This document shows, piece after piece, positions 48,805 through 56,610 of a stretch of 64,000 nucleotides of DNA. The notes under the pieces are model-generated. The model saw only the letters and a program-made list of their open reading frames with translations, did not search any database and was not told the DNA's origin. The stretch is taken from NCBI RefSeq assembly GCF_007677725.1, contig NZ_VEDF01000003.1, forward strand, positions 62,001-126,000, in the 5' to 3' direction. The translations under genes were made by a program, and so were the position numbers. How positions within the stretch are numbered: the stretch's first letter is position 1; the number at the start of each line of letters is the position of its first letter. This DNA comes from Pseudomonas sp. URMO17WK12:I11. Lineage in GTDB: Bacteria; Pseudomonadota; Gammaproteobacteria; Pseudomonadales; Pseudomonadaceae.

Positions 48805-50010
48805 TCAGTAGCTCACATCTTCGATGACCAGCGGCTCGCTGGTGGCCGTGCGTACCGCAACCGGTACGCCTTCGAGCGCCAGCACATAGTCTGCCGCCTG
48901 GCTCATCCCTTGCGGGTCGGTCCATTCCTGCCGATCGGCCCGCACACTTGCTACCACCTGGCCATCCTTGTAGATCTCCACCGTGCCGTGCGACTGGCTG
49001 CTCCACAGCAGCTTGGCCTCGCCTTCGACAGCCCGCGCCTTGCGCACGCCGGTATCACCCAATAACGGAACCCCATCGAGTTGCCATTGCGGTAACAGGC
49101 TCAGGCCCATATGCCGCAGTACGGTCGGGGCGACCGAGGTTTGCGCGGCGTAGCTGTACAAGTTGCCAGGCCCGGGGTTTTCATGCGGGATCTGCGGCTG
49201 GCTCAGCTCGCTGTTCAAGGGCTTGTTGCTGGCGATGAACACGGTTTTTTCCTGTTCGGTCACGCCGCCGCTGCCTTTACCCCAGTAATCACGCCCGTGG
49301 TCGGTGCTGACCAGCACCAGCCAGTCTTCGCGGGGCTGGCTGCGCGCGCGTTGCTCGACTTTGTCCAGCAGGCGCCCGAGCTGCTCGTCGGTCCTGCGCA
49401 ATGCAGCCTGGTAAGCCGGGCCGAAGCCGCTTTTCTGGCCAATCTGGTCGGCTTCTGCGAACTGCACGAAGGTGAAGTCCGCCGATGAATAGTCCAACAC
49501 CTGCAGGGCGCGCGCTTCCACCTGATCGTCGCTCAGGCCGCTTTCGCGCATGTCATTGCCGTGGGCGTCTTCGAGCAGAAAGGCGGTGTGCAACTCAGGC
49601 CAGTGCACGATGCTGGCGAGGTAAGCGTTCGGCATGGCCTCGCGCAGGCGGCGGAACAGGCTTGGATACTGCGGGTCGAGGCGCTGTGCCGCGGCATCGG
49701 AGGTCACCGTGTGCTTGTTGGCCCATACGCCTGTGAGCAGGGTGATCCAGCCGGGCCCGCTGATGGTCGGTTGGTCGCTGGCGCGGGCGGTGATACCGCC
49801 TGTATAGGCCTTGCCGTAGAAAAGGCGCTGTTGCAAGGTGGTGTTGGAGCCAAGTTGTTCATAGTGCTGCAGTTGCACGCCACTGATGCCAATCAGCAAG
49901 GTCTTGGGCTGGCGCGGGGGTGCTTCAGTGTCGCAGCCTGCGATGAGAGACAGGAGTAATCCGGCGGCAACGGCCGGTTTGCTCCACCGCAGGACATCGA
50001 ACAATGACAT
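48805..50010 (-). CDS. Sulfatase/phosphodiesterase-like lipoprotein with altered metal ligands
   Basis: A 401-residue lipoprotein (lipobox LIAGC, Cys26) with an alkaline-phosphatase-superfamily domain related to type I phosphodiesterase/nucleotide pyrophosphatases. The nucleophile region is PTISGPGWITLLTGVWANKH and the late metal motif is VSTDHGRDYWGKG. Two usual metal ligands seem changed: the early IDG reads ISG (IGISGVQLQ), and the usual DxxGH reads DQIGQ. The family is clear, but activity may be lost or altered. A C-terminal beta-rich segment (about residues 320-400) follows. It is divergent from a GntR regulator and convergent with hisC. Confidence 0.82.
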   Translation of the reverse strand: MSLFDVLRWSKPAVAAGLLLSLIAGCDTEAPPRQPKTLLIGISGVQLQHYEQLGSNTTLQQRLFYGKAYTGGITARASDQPTISGPGWITLLTGVWANKHTVTSDAAAQRLDPQYPSLFRRLREAMPNAYLASIVHWPELHTAFLLEDAHGNDMRESGLSDDQVEARALQVLDYSSADFTFVQFAEADQIGQKSGFGPAYQAALRRTDEQLGRLLDKVEQRARSQPREDWLVLVSTDHGRDYWGKGSGGVTEQEKTVFIASNKPLNSELSQPQIPHENPGPGNLYSYAAQTSVAPTVLRHMGLSLLPQWQLDGVPLLGDTGVRKARAVEGEAKLLWSSQSHGTVEIYKDGQVVASVRADRQEWTDPQGMSQAADYVLALEGVPVAVRTATSEPLVIEDVSY

Positions 50011-50122
50011 GGCAGTGCGCCTCGCAGGAGTTCAGCGCAGCGTTGCAATTACCCAGTCGCTTCACAACTGTCAGAAATGTCAGTTGAATTGCCGCGCCAT
50101 GTTCGATCCATTAAGCTAGCCA

Positions 50123-50137
50123 ATTCATCGGATGATT
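50123..50137. promoter_or_regulatory. Candidate operator of the GntR-family regulator
   Basis: ATTCATC-G-GATGATT is an inverted repeat (12 of 14 arm positions paired, one mismatched pair) 11 bases before the regulator's ATG, in the gap shared with the divergent sulfatase-like gene. FadR-type GntR proteins often bind such sites to control themselves. Assignment rests on symmetry and place only. Confidence 0.4.
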
Positions 50138-50148
50138 GGGTGAGTGCC

Positions 50149-50799
50149 ATGGGCACCGAATTGACCAAACGCTCGCTGGTGGAGCTCGCCGTCGAGCGCA
50201 TGCGTGAACGTATTCTGCAAGGCGACTGGCACGTCGGTCAGCGCCTGCCTACCGAGCCTGAGTTGGCGCTGCAGCTGGGGATCAGCCGCAATACCGTGCG
50301 CGAGGCCATGCGCGTACTGGCATTCGCCGGCCTGGTCGAGATTCGCCAAGGCGACGGCAGTTACCTGCGCACCTGCCATGACCCGCTGCAGGCGGTGCAG
50401 GCATTGGCCCGCTGCACGCTGGAGCAGGCCCGTGAAACGCGGCATATCCTCGAAACCGAAGCGATCGGGCTCGCTGCCCTGCGCCATACCGAGGAGGATC
50501 TGCAAGCGCTGCGCGAGGCGCTCGACGGCAGCGCTGCGCATTTCCACGGCGATGTCGATGCCTACGTCAGCTGTGACCTGGTGTTTCACCAGCGGCTGAT
50601 CGACGCCGCTCATAATCCGGCGCTGAGCGAGCTGTACCGGTATTTTTCCGGGGTGGTGGCGGCCGCGTTGCAGCACAACATGCAGTCCGCGCCGCGCAGC
50701 CAGGCCACGTTCGACCTGCACGGGCAGATTCTCGACGCCATTGAACAACGCGATCCGCAGCGGGCCAAGGCCCTCAGCCGCGCGCTTATCGAATCCTGA
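50149..50799 (+). CDS. GntR-family transcriptional regulator (FadR/FCD subgroup)
   Basis: A 216-residue regulator. The N-terminal winged helix (about residues 8-75) has RLPTEPELALQLGISRNTVREAMRVLAFAGLVEIRQGDGSY; the all-helical FCD ligand domain follows (from about 95), with the metal-binding acidic and His residues in part visible (DLVFHQRLIDAAHNP). The ATG at 50149 fits the family; a GTG three codons upstream is possible. It sits 15 bases before the MFS transporter, which it probably controls. Confidence 0.88.
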   Translation: MGTELTKRSLVELAVERMRERILQGDWHVGQRLPTEPELALQLGISRNTVREAMRVLAFAGLVEIRQGDGSYLRTCHDPLQAVQALARCTLEQARETRHILETEAIGLAALRHTEEDLQALREALDGSAAHFHGDVDAYVSCDLVFHQRLIDAAHNPALSELYRYFSGVVAAALQHNMQSAPRSQATFDLHGQILDAIEQRDPQRAKALSRALIES

Positions 50800-50814
50800 A
50801 CCGAGTATTGCCCG

Positions 50815-52083
50815 ATGACACAAGATGCACACGTCCGTCAGCACGAGCTGGAAGAACTGCTGATCGATGCCGAAGCCGATGATGCCCAGGTGCAGCAGCA
50901 GCCGCTGCGGGTTCAGCGCCCGTGGCTGTTGCTGCTGGGCCTGGTCCTGGTTGCGCTGAATCTGCGTCCGGCGCTGTCGAGCATGGCACCGGTGCTGAGC
51001 CAGGTGTCGGCGGGTCTTGGCCTTAGCGCAGCGCAAGCGGGTCTGCTGACCACTTTGCCTGTGCTATGCCTGGGGCTGTTCGCGCCGCTGGCACCGGTGC
51101 TGGCCAGGCGCCTGGGCAGTGAGCGGGTGATTCTCGGCATCTTGCTGACGCTGGCGCTGGGCATCGTGGTGCGCAGCACGCTGGGCGCTACCGGCGTGTT
51201 CGTCGGCAGCGTCATGGCCGGGGCCAGCATCGGCATCATCGGCGTGCTTTTGCCTGGCATCGTCAAGCGCGACTTCCCACAGCATGCGGGCACGCTGACC
51301 GGCGTCTACACCATGGCCCTGTGCCTGGGGGCGGCAATGGCGGCCGGCGCCACCGTGCCGCTGAGCGAGTACTTGAACGACAGCTGGGCGTTGGGCCTGG
51401 GTTTCTGGATGGTCCCGGCGCTGCTGGCCATGTTGGTCTGGCTTCCGCAAGCACGTAAAGGTCACGGCCAGCACAAGGTCGCGTACCGTGTGCGCGGCTT
51501 GTGGCGCGACCCCCTGGCCTGGCAGGTGACGTTGTACATGGGCCTGCAATCATCGCTGGCCTACATCGTCTTCGGCTGGCTGCCGTCGATCCTGATCGGC
51601 CGCGGCCTCACTCCGACCGAGGCGGGGCTGGTGCTGTCCGGTTCGGTCATCGTGCAGTTGCTGAGTTCGCTGGCCGCGCCGTGGCTGGCCACCCGCGGCA
51701 AGGATCAGCGCCTGGCGATCGTGATCGTCATGCTGGTGACCCTGGCCGGGCTGTTCGGCTGCCTGTATGCGCCCCTTGGCGGCCTGTGGGGCTGGGCCGT
51801 GCTATTGGGGCTGGGGCAGGGCGGTACCTTCGCCCTGGCGTTGACGCTGATCGTGCTGCGCTCCAAGGACGCCCATGTTGCTGCCAACCTGTCGAGCATG
51901 GCCCAGGGCGTTGGCTATACACTGGCCTCGATGGGCCCGTTCGCGGTCGGCGTGGTCCATGACCTGACGGGTGGCTGGGCCGCGGTAGGGTGGATCTTCG
52001 CCGTGCTCGGTGGCGGCGCGATCATTTTCGGACTGGGCGCCGGGCGCGCCCTGCAGGTGCAGGCCCGTTGCCAGACACTGTGA
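50815..52083 (+). CDS. MFS transporter, CynX/NimT (cyanate permease-like) family
   Basis: A 422-residue major facilitator protein with twelve predicted helices. A hydrophilic N-terminal tail of about 40 residues precedes LLLGLVLVALNLRPALSSMA, the signature opening of the CynX/NimT group. Members export or import small anions or 2-nitroimidazole; the substrate here is unknown. It is paired with the upstream GntR regulator, suggesting an inducible transporter. Confidence 0.87.
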   Translation: MTQDAHVRQHELEELLIDAEADDAQVQQQPLRVQRPWLLLLGLVLVALNLRPALSSMAPVLSQVSAGLGLSAAQAGLLTTLPVLCLGLFAPLAPVLARRLGSERVILGILLTLALGIVVRSTLGATGVFVGSVMAGASIGIIGVLLPGIVKRDFPQHAGTLTGVYTMALCLGAAMAAGATVPLSEYLNDSWALGLGFWMVPALLAMLVWLPQARKGHGQHKVAYRVRGLWRDPLAWQVTLYMGLQSSLAYIVFGWLPSILIGRGLTPTEAGLVLSGSVIVQLLSSLAAPWLATRGKDQRLAIVIVMLVTLAGLFGCLYAPLGGLWGWAVLLGLGQGGTFALALTLIVLRSKDAHVAANLSSMAQGVGYTLASMGPFAVGVVHDLTGGWAAVGWIFAVLGGGAIIFGLGAGRALQVQARCQTL

Positions 52084-52172
52084 AATGGCTGCGCGGGTTA
52101 CCCAGGGCACTGGCGAAAGCGCAAGCGGCGGATTATCGTGCTGCTTCCCCATGCCCCGAACGGACCTGCACC

Positions 52173-52658
52173 ATGAGTGACGCCAACCGTGACCTGATTA
52201 CCCGCTTTTACCAGGCGTTCCAGCGTCTGGACGCCGAAGCCATGGTGGCCTGCTACAGCGACGATATCGTCTTCAGTGACCCTGTGTTCGGCACCTTGCG
52301 CGGTCGCGATGCCGGCGACATGTGGCGCATGCTCACCACCCGCGCCAAGGATTTTCGCCTGAGCTTCGACCAAGTACGCGCCGATGCCAGCAGCGGTTGT
52401 GCGCACTGGGTTGCCACTTATCTGTTCAGTCAGACCGGGCGCACGGTGGTCAATGACATCCAGGCCCGCTTCGTCATCCGTGATGGGCTGATCTGCCAGC
52501 ACGATGACAGTTTCGACCTCTGGCGCTGGTCACGTCAGGCGCTGGGCGCGCCGGGGCTGCTGCTGGGGTGGTCGCCGATGTTGCAGAACAAGGTACGCCA
52601 GCAAGCCTTCAAAGGCCTGCGGGCGTACCAGCAGAGTCAGGGCTGCACAACCGCCTGA
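52173..52658 (+). CDS. NTF2-like (SnoaL/ketosteroid-isomerase fold) protein
   Basis: A 161-residue protein with the cone-shaped SnoaL_2-like domain: ITRFYQAFQRLDAEAMVACY, DIVFSDPVFGTLRG and ARFVIRDGLICQHDDSFDLW. This fold serves as isomerase, hydrolase or simple binding protein, and no function can be assigned. The upstream frame is open, but the ATG at 52173 starts the domain and has GGA eight bases before it. Its end overlaps the convergent halovibrin-like gene by 22 bases. Confidence 0.82.
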   Translation: MSDANRDLITRFYQAFQRLDAEAMVACYSDDIVFSDPVFGTLRGRDAGDMWRMLTTRAKDFRLSFDQVRADASSGCAHWVATYLFSQTGRTVVNDIQARFVIRDGLICQHDDSFDLWRWSRQALGAPGLLLGWSPMLQNKVRQQAFKGLRAYQQSQGCTTA

Positions 52659-53509
52659 TCACTGTCGTGGTAGCTGAACAGCGTACGCTCATCCTGCGAC
52701 CGCGGCAGACGAATGCGGATCACCGGTATGAAGGTTCCGTTCGTGCGCCACCAGTCGAGCTGATCCGCTTGAGCCTGTTGCAGCGCGTTGGATTGGCCGT
52801 CGATGTGGAAGAACGACTGGATAGGCAGGCGATGTGACAGGTTTTCATCCCAAGTGCCCAGAATCACCTCATTCCAAGGGAATGGCATCTGCTCGGGGTA
52901 CAACTGCTTGACCCGCAAGCTTTGGTTGAAGGCATCCTGCCCGCCGGCTGTTCCCGAGCGCTGAAGGTCGAAGGCACATTGGCGCCGGTAATCTGGGTTT
53001 TGCCTGAACCGTGTCATCCAGTCCAATGCCGTGGTCACGCCCATTTCCTGACACATGGGTTCAACCTCGGCGGTTTGCCGGTTGTCGCCACAGCCTTGGC
53101 GATCCCGTTCCCAGCTGTCCCCGTCCGTTGGCCAGGCGCAGATAACCTGATAATCCAGCGTATTCTCCGGACGTTGCTGCAGCGGGTACAAGGTAAAGCC
53201 ACTTCGGCCGTCGGCCGCAAGCTGGGTCATCGGCACATCCGCGCGCAAGTAGGAAAAGGACAGTCCCCCCTTGGCCTTGGAGTTCGGGCTATGGTGCCAG
53301 GTGTGATATTTTGCCGAGGGTAGGGTCGAGCGAAGCAAAACCCCTGAACAGGCATAGGCAGCGCTTTTACCACCTTCGCAATAATACGGAGTAGCGTCGA
53401 AGTTGTTCTGCATTTGCTCGGCGACCTTGGCTCCAACGGAAGCCTGAGCGGCAAACGCTGTGGCGGACAGGACTGCACAGAGCAGGACACGTTTGAACGG
53501 CAGATTCAT
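52637..53509 (-). CDS. Secreted halovibrin-like protein (HvnA/HvnC type)
   Basis: A 290-residue exported protein with a signal peptide ending near residue 24 (AFAAQA). The mature part has the sequence pattern I associate with halovibrin HvnA/HvnC proteins: [39 protein letters not shown], a run of paired cysteines (VICAWP, QGCGDN, PMCQEMG, RQCAFDL) and [10 protein letters not shown] near the C-terminus. Halovibrin of Vibrio fischeri was described as an ADP-ribosyltransferase; catalytic residues were not confirmed here. The ATG at 53509 begins the signal peptide, after a GAGGG. It looks monocistronic, between an NTF2-like gene and yhbQ. Confidence 0.65.
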   Translation of the reverse strand: MNLPFKRVLLCAVLSATAFAAQASVGAKVAEQMQNNFDATPYYCEGGKSAAYACSGVLLRSTLPSAKYHTWHHSPNSKAKGGLSFSYLRADVPMTQLAADGRSGFTLYPLQQRPENTLDYQVICAWPTDGDSWERDRQGCGDNRQTAEVEPMCQEMGVTTALDWMTRFRQNPDYRRQCAFDLQRSGTAGGQDAFNQSLRVKQLYPEQMPFPWNEVILGTWDENLSHRLPIQSFFHIDGQSNALQQAQADQLDWWRTNGTFIPVIRIRLPRSQDERTLFSYHDSDQAVVQP

Positions 53510-53564
53510 GGTGGAGCCCTCGAGAGTGGGGCTCACCAAACTAATGATCGAAAGAGCTGACGTC

Positions 53565-53849
53565 GTGAGTGAACAATTGCCGAACCTGGTAGCAAAACCC
53601 TGGTATGTCTACCTGGTTCGTGCCGCCAACGGCTCGCTGTACTGCGGCATCAGCGACGATCCACAACGCCGCTTCACGGCCCACCAGCAGGGGCGCGGTG
53701 CGCGCTACTTCAAGACCAGCCCGGCGCAGGCGCTGGTGTATGTCGAGCGCTGGCCGGACAAGGGCGAGGCATTGCGCCAGGAGCGTCTGGTCAAGAAGCT
53801 GCGCAAATCGGCCAAGGAGGCGCTGGTCGCCTCCTATATTGCAGGCTGA
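53565..53849 (+). CDS. GIY-YIG nuclease superfamily protein YhbQ
   Basis: A protein of about 94 residues with a GIY-YIG domain: [18 protein letters not shown] contains the two motif strands and [14 protein letters not shown] follows. The YhbQ group is small and usually of unknown role, though E. coli YhbQ has been reported to act on DNA or RNA. The start is uncertain: GTG at 53565 gives a normal length with AGAG upstream, while ATG at 53544 would add seven residues. It is divergent from the halovibrin-like gene over 55 bases and converges with ndpA. Confidence 0.85.
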   Translation: MSEQLPNLVAKPWYVYLVRAANGSLYCGISDDPQRRFTAHQQGRGARYFKTSPAQALVYVERWPDKGEALRQERLVKKLRKSAKEALVASYIAG

Positions 53850-54857
53850 TCAGTCCTTGCGGCGTTTGAGCTGATCCACCAGTTGCGTGGGCAGGCCCTT
53901 GATGATCAAGGTGCCGGCCGCCTCGTCGTATTCCACCTTGTCGCCCAACAGGTGCGCCTCGAAGCTGATCGACAAGCCCTCGGCGCGACCGGTGAAACGG
54001 CGAAACTGATTGAGCGTGCGCTTGTCGGCCGGAATCTCCGGGGACAGGCCGTAATCCTTGTTGCGGATGTGGTCGTAGAACGCCTTGGGCCGCTCTTCGT
54101 CGATTAGGCTCGACAGTTCTTCCAAGGTTACCGGCTCGCCCATCTTGGTTTGCGCGGTGGCGTACTCGACCAGTGTCTGGGTTTTCTCGCGCGCGGCTTC
54201 TTCGGCCAGGTCTTCGCTTTCGACGAAGTCGCTGAACGCCTTGAGCAGGGTGCGGGTCTCGCCTGGGCCATCGACGCCTTCCTGGCAACCGATGAAGTCG
54301 CGGAAATAGTCCGAGACTTTCTTGCCGTTCTTGCCTTTGATGAACGAGATGTACTGCTTGGAATTCTGGTTGTTCTGCCACTCCGACAGGTTGATGCGTG
54401 CGGCCAGGTGCAGTTGTCCGAGGTCCAGATGGCGCGAAGGCAGCACGTCCAGTTCGGCATTCACCGCCACCCCTTCGCTGTGATGCAGCAGGGCGATGGC
54501 CAGGTATTCGGTCATGCCCTGTTGATAGTGCGCGAACAGCACGTGGCCGCCAGTGGACAGGTTGGACTCTTCCATCAACTTTTGCAGGTGCTCGACCGCC
54601 ATGCGGCTGAACGCGGTGAAGTCCTGTTCGGCTTGCAGGTATTGCTTCAGCCAGCCACTGAGTGGATAGGCGCCGGACTCGCCGTGGAAGAACCCCCAGG
54701 CCTTGCCTTGCTTGGCGTTGTAGCTGTCGTTGAGGTCGCTCAGCAGGTTTTCGATGGCGTCCGATGCGCCCAGTTCGGTATCCCGGGCGTGGAGCACGGC
54801 AGGGCTGCCATCGGGCTTCTTGTCGATCAGATGAACGATGCAGTGACGAATTGGCAT
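53850..54857 (-). CDS. Nucleoid-associated protein NdpA (YejK)
   Basis: A 335-residue protein of the YejK/37-kDa nucleoid-associated family. It starts [19 protein letters not shown] and keeps [20 protein letters not shown] and [20 protein letters not shown]. In E. coli YejK is a nucleoid protein that affects topoisomerase activity. The frame is open to 55307, but the ATG at 54857 gives the family start. Its last base abuts the yhbQ stop. It is divergent from the HU gene. Confidence 0.93.
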   Translation of the reverse strand: MPIRHCIVHLIDKKPDGSPAVLHARDTELGASDAIENLLSDLNDSYNAKQGKAWGFFHGESGAYPLSGWLKQYLQAEQDFTAFSRMAVEHLQKLMEESNLSTGGHVLFAHYQQGMTEYLAIALLHHSEGVAVNAELDVLPSRHLDLGQLHLAARINLSEWQNNQNSKQYISFIKGKNGKKVSDYFRDFIGCQEGVDGPGETRTLLKAFSDFVESEDLAEEAAREKTQTLVEYATAQTKMGEPVTLEELSSLIDEERPKAFYDHIRNKDYGLSPEIPADKRTLNQFRRFTGRAEGLSISFEAHLLGDKVEYDEAAGTLIIKGLPTQLVDQLKRRKD

Positions 54858-55249
54858 GGCATTCTCGCAAGGTACGGGGCGGCAAACGGGCCGCGCTGCA
54901 AAAGTCGTCCAGTTTACCCCAGGCGGGCAGCGTGCACGGTGCGGATGTAACGCAAATAGCGGTTGTACGTTTTTTGCTCGAATTTGCCGTTTTTGCGCGT
55001 TCGGCCCCGAAAAACCTGCACTAAATCGATGCAGGCTGCGGATATTTATCTGTTCCTGTGGTAGCTTTGCGCGGTCTTGCGCCCGGTAAGTGGCGCATTG
55101 CTGGCAGCGTACGCACGCCGTGTCGAACCAAACGCCGATTTGCGCATCTACATTCGCGATTGGTGCGGCCCTCCAGCGTTCAGGGGCTGGCCCGATAAGG
55201 TCGTCGCACGCTGCATAACCACTGAATTTGATAGGGAAGGAACACCACC
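54858..55249. other. Divergent regulatory region between ndpA and hupN
   Basis: This 392-base stretch has no supportable gene. The half near ndpA is the most AT-rich part, with runs such as GTACGTTTTTTGCTCG and GCCGTTTTTGCGCG, suited to bending or nucleoid-protein binding. A small hairpin CCTGCA/TGCAGG lies at 55015-55035. Promoters for both genes must lie here, but I found no convincing pair of hexamers. AAGGA precedes the hupN ATG. Confidence 0.5.
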
Positions 55250-55531
55250 ATGGCATTGACCAAAGACCAACTGATTGCCGATATCGCTGAAGCGATCGAC
55301 GCGCCAAAGACCACCGCGCGTAACGCTCTGGAGCAGCTGGGCCAGATCGTTGCCGACCAACTGGAAAACGGCGCTGAAATCACCCTGCCTGGCATCGGCA
55401 AGCTGAAAGTCTCCGAGCGTCCTGCCCGTACCGGCCGCAACCCATCGACTGGCGCTGCCATCGAAATCGCTGCCAAGAAAGTCGTCAAGTTCGTTCCGGC
55501 CAAAGGCCTGACCGACGCCGTCAACAAGTAA
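55250..55531 (+). CDS. hupN: HU-family DNA-binding protein (HupN-like)
   Basis: A 93-residue histone-like protein that bends and compacts DNA. It begins [20 protein letters not shown], and the DNA-binding arm includes [20 protein letters not shown], with the intercalating proline in NPSTG. Pseudomonas putida has three HU proteins (HupA, HupB, HupN); placement beside ndpA and rlmF agrees with HupN. The ATG at 55250 follows AAGGAACACCACC. A strong terminator follows. Confidence 0.92.
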   Translation: MALTKDQLIADIAEAIDAPKTTARNALEQLGQIVADQLENGAEITLPGIGKLKVSERPARTGRNPSTGAAIEIAAKKVVKFVPAKGLTDAVNK

Positions 55532-55549
55532 GACGTTGACGCTACGCTA

Positions 55550-55582
55550 AACCGCGCCCGGCTTGCCCGGGCGCGGTTTTTT
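55550..55582 (+). terminator. Rho-independent terminator of hupN
   Basis: AACCGCGCCCGG (55550-55561) pairs with CCGGGCGCGGTT (55567-55578), then six T residues in total. It ends right at the stop codon of the convergent rlmF gene, and the A-run upstream may make it bidirectional. Confidence 0.9.
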
Positions 55583-56535
55583 CATGCCTGCGATCTGCGC
55601 CGGGCGTGCCAGGCCTGACGGGCGTTGGCGTCATGAAAGCTCCAGGCGACCATGCGGCTCTGCTTCTGGCCCTGGCCCATCGGGGTGATGCGCACGGCCT
55701 TGGCGCCGGCTTTCCTCAGGGCTGCCTCGATGCCTGGCAGATTGCCGGCCTTGGACACCAGGCTGGTGAACCACAGCACCTGGGAGGCGTATTGCACGCT
55801 CTCCTCGACCAGCTGCGTCACGAAGCGAATCTCACCGCCCTCGCACCACAACTCGTTGTTCTGCCCACCGAAGTTGAGCACCGGCAGCTTGCGCTTGGGG
55901 TCCTGCTTGCCGAGGTTCTTCCACTTGCGTTGGCTGCCACGGGTGGCCTCTTCGCGCGAAGCATGGAAAGGCGGGTTGCACAGGGTCAGGTCGAAGCGCT
56001 CGTCCTCTTGCAGCAGGCCGCTGAGGATGTGCTTGCGGTTGACTTGCTGGCGCAGGCTGATGCCTTTGCCCAAGCCGTTGGCCTGGACGATGGCCTTGGC
56101 CGCAGCCAGTGCGATCGGGTCGATGTCCGAGCCAAGAAAGCGCCAACGGTAATCGCTATGGCCGAGCAGCGGATAGATGCAGTTGGCCCCGACGCCGATA
56201 TCCAGCGCCCGAACCTGGGCGCCTTTGGGTACCTCGCCGGCATTGTCGTCCGCGAGGAGGTCGGCGGCGACGTGCAGGTAGTCGGCGCGGCCGGGGATTG
56301 GCGGGCACAGGTAGTCGGCAGGGATGTCCCAGTGCTCGATACCGTACTGCGCCTTGAGCAAGGCACGGTTGAACACACGCACGGCTTCGGGGTTGGCGAA
56401 GTCGATGCTCGGTTTGCCGTGGGGATTGGTGAGGGTGAAACGGGCCAGGTCAGGATGAGCCTTGATCAGGCTGAGGAAGTCGTAGCGGCCCTGGTGGCGG
56501 TTGCGCGGGTGCAGGGTGGGTTTGTTCGGCGTCAT
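55582..56535 (-). CDS. rlmF: 23S rRNA (adenine-1618-N6)-methyltransferase RlmF
   Basis: A 317-residue SAM-dependent methyltransferase that makes m6A1618 in 23S rRNA. It has [20 protein letters not shown] at the N-terminus, the SAM-binding [16 protein letters not shown] and the N6-adenine catalytic motif LCNPPFHAS. Length is normal. Its stop codon overlaps the T-run of the hupN terminator. It follows the valS terminator on the same strand. Confidence 0.96.
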   Translation of the reverse strand: MTPNKPTLHPRNRHQGRYDFLSLIKAHPDLARFTLTNPHGKPSIDFANPEAVRVFNRALLKAQYGIEHWDIPADYLCPPIPGRADYLHVAADLLADDNAGEVPKGAQVRALDIGVGANCIYPLLGHSDYRWRFLGSDIDPIALAAAKAIVQANGLGKGISLRQQVNRKHILSGLLQEDERFDLTLCNPPFHASREEATRGSQRKWKNLGKQDPKRKLPVLNFGGQNNELWCEGGEIRFVTQLVEESVQYASQVLWFTSLVSKAGNLPGIEAALRKAGAKAVRITPMGQGQKQSRMVAWSFHDANARQAWHARRRSQA

Positions 56536-56576
56536 GGCAATGTCCAGCCCTATACGAGCGGCGGCTTGAAAAACAT

Positions 56577-56595
56577 GGGGCTGCGTAGCAGCCCC
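56577..56595 (-). terminator. Rho-independent terminator of valS
   Basis: On the minus strand GGGGCTGC, a 3-base loop and GCAGCCCC are followed by ATG and five T residues, 16 bases past the valS stop. It separates valS from rlmF. Confidence 0.85.
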
Positions 56596-56610
56596 AGTGG
56601 TCCAACAGCT

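Noticed and set aside
48805..53849. The variable-looking block as a genomic island
   Set aside because: Base composition and codon use look like the neighbours, there are no integrase, tRNA or direct-repeat boundaries, and most genes appear in the same place in the P. putida genome as I remember it.
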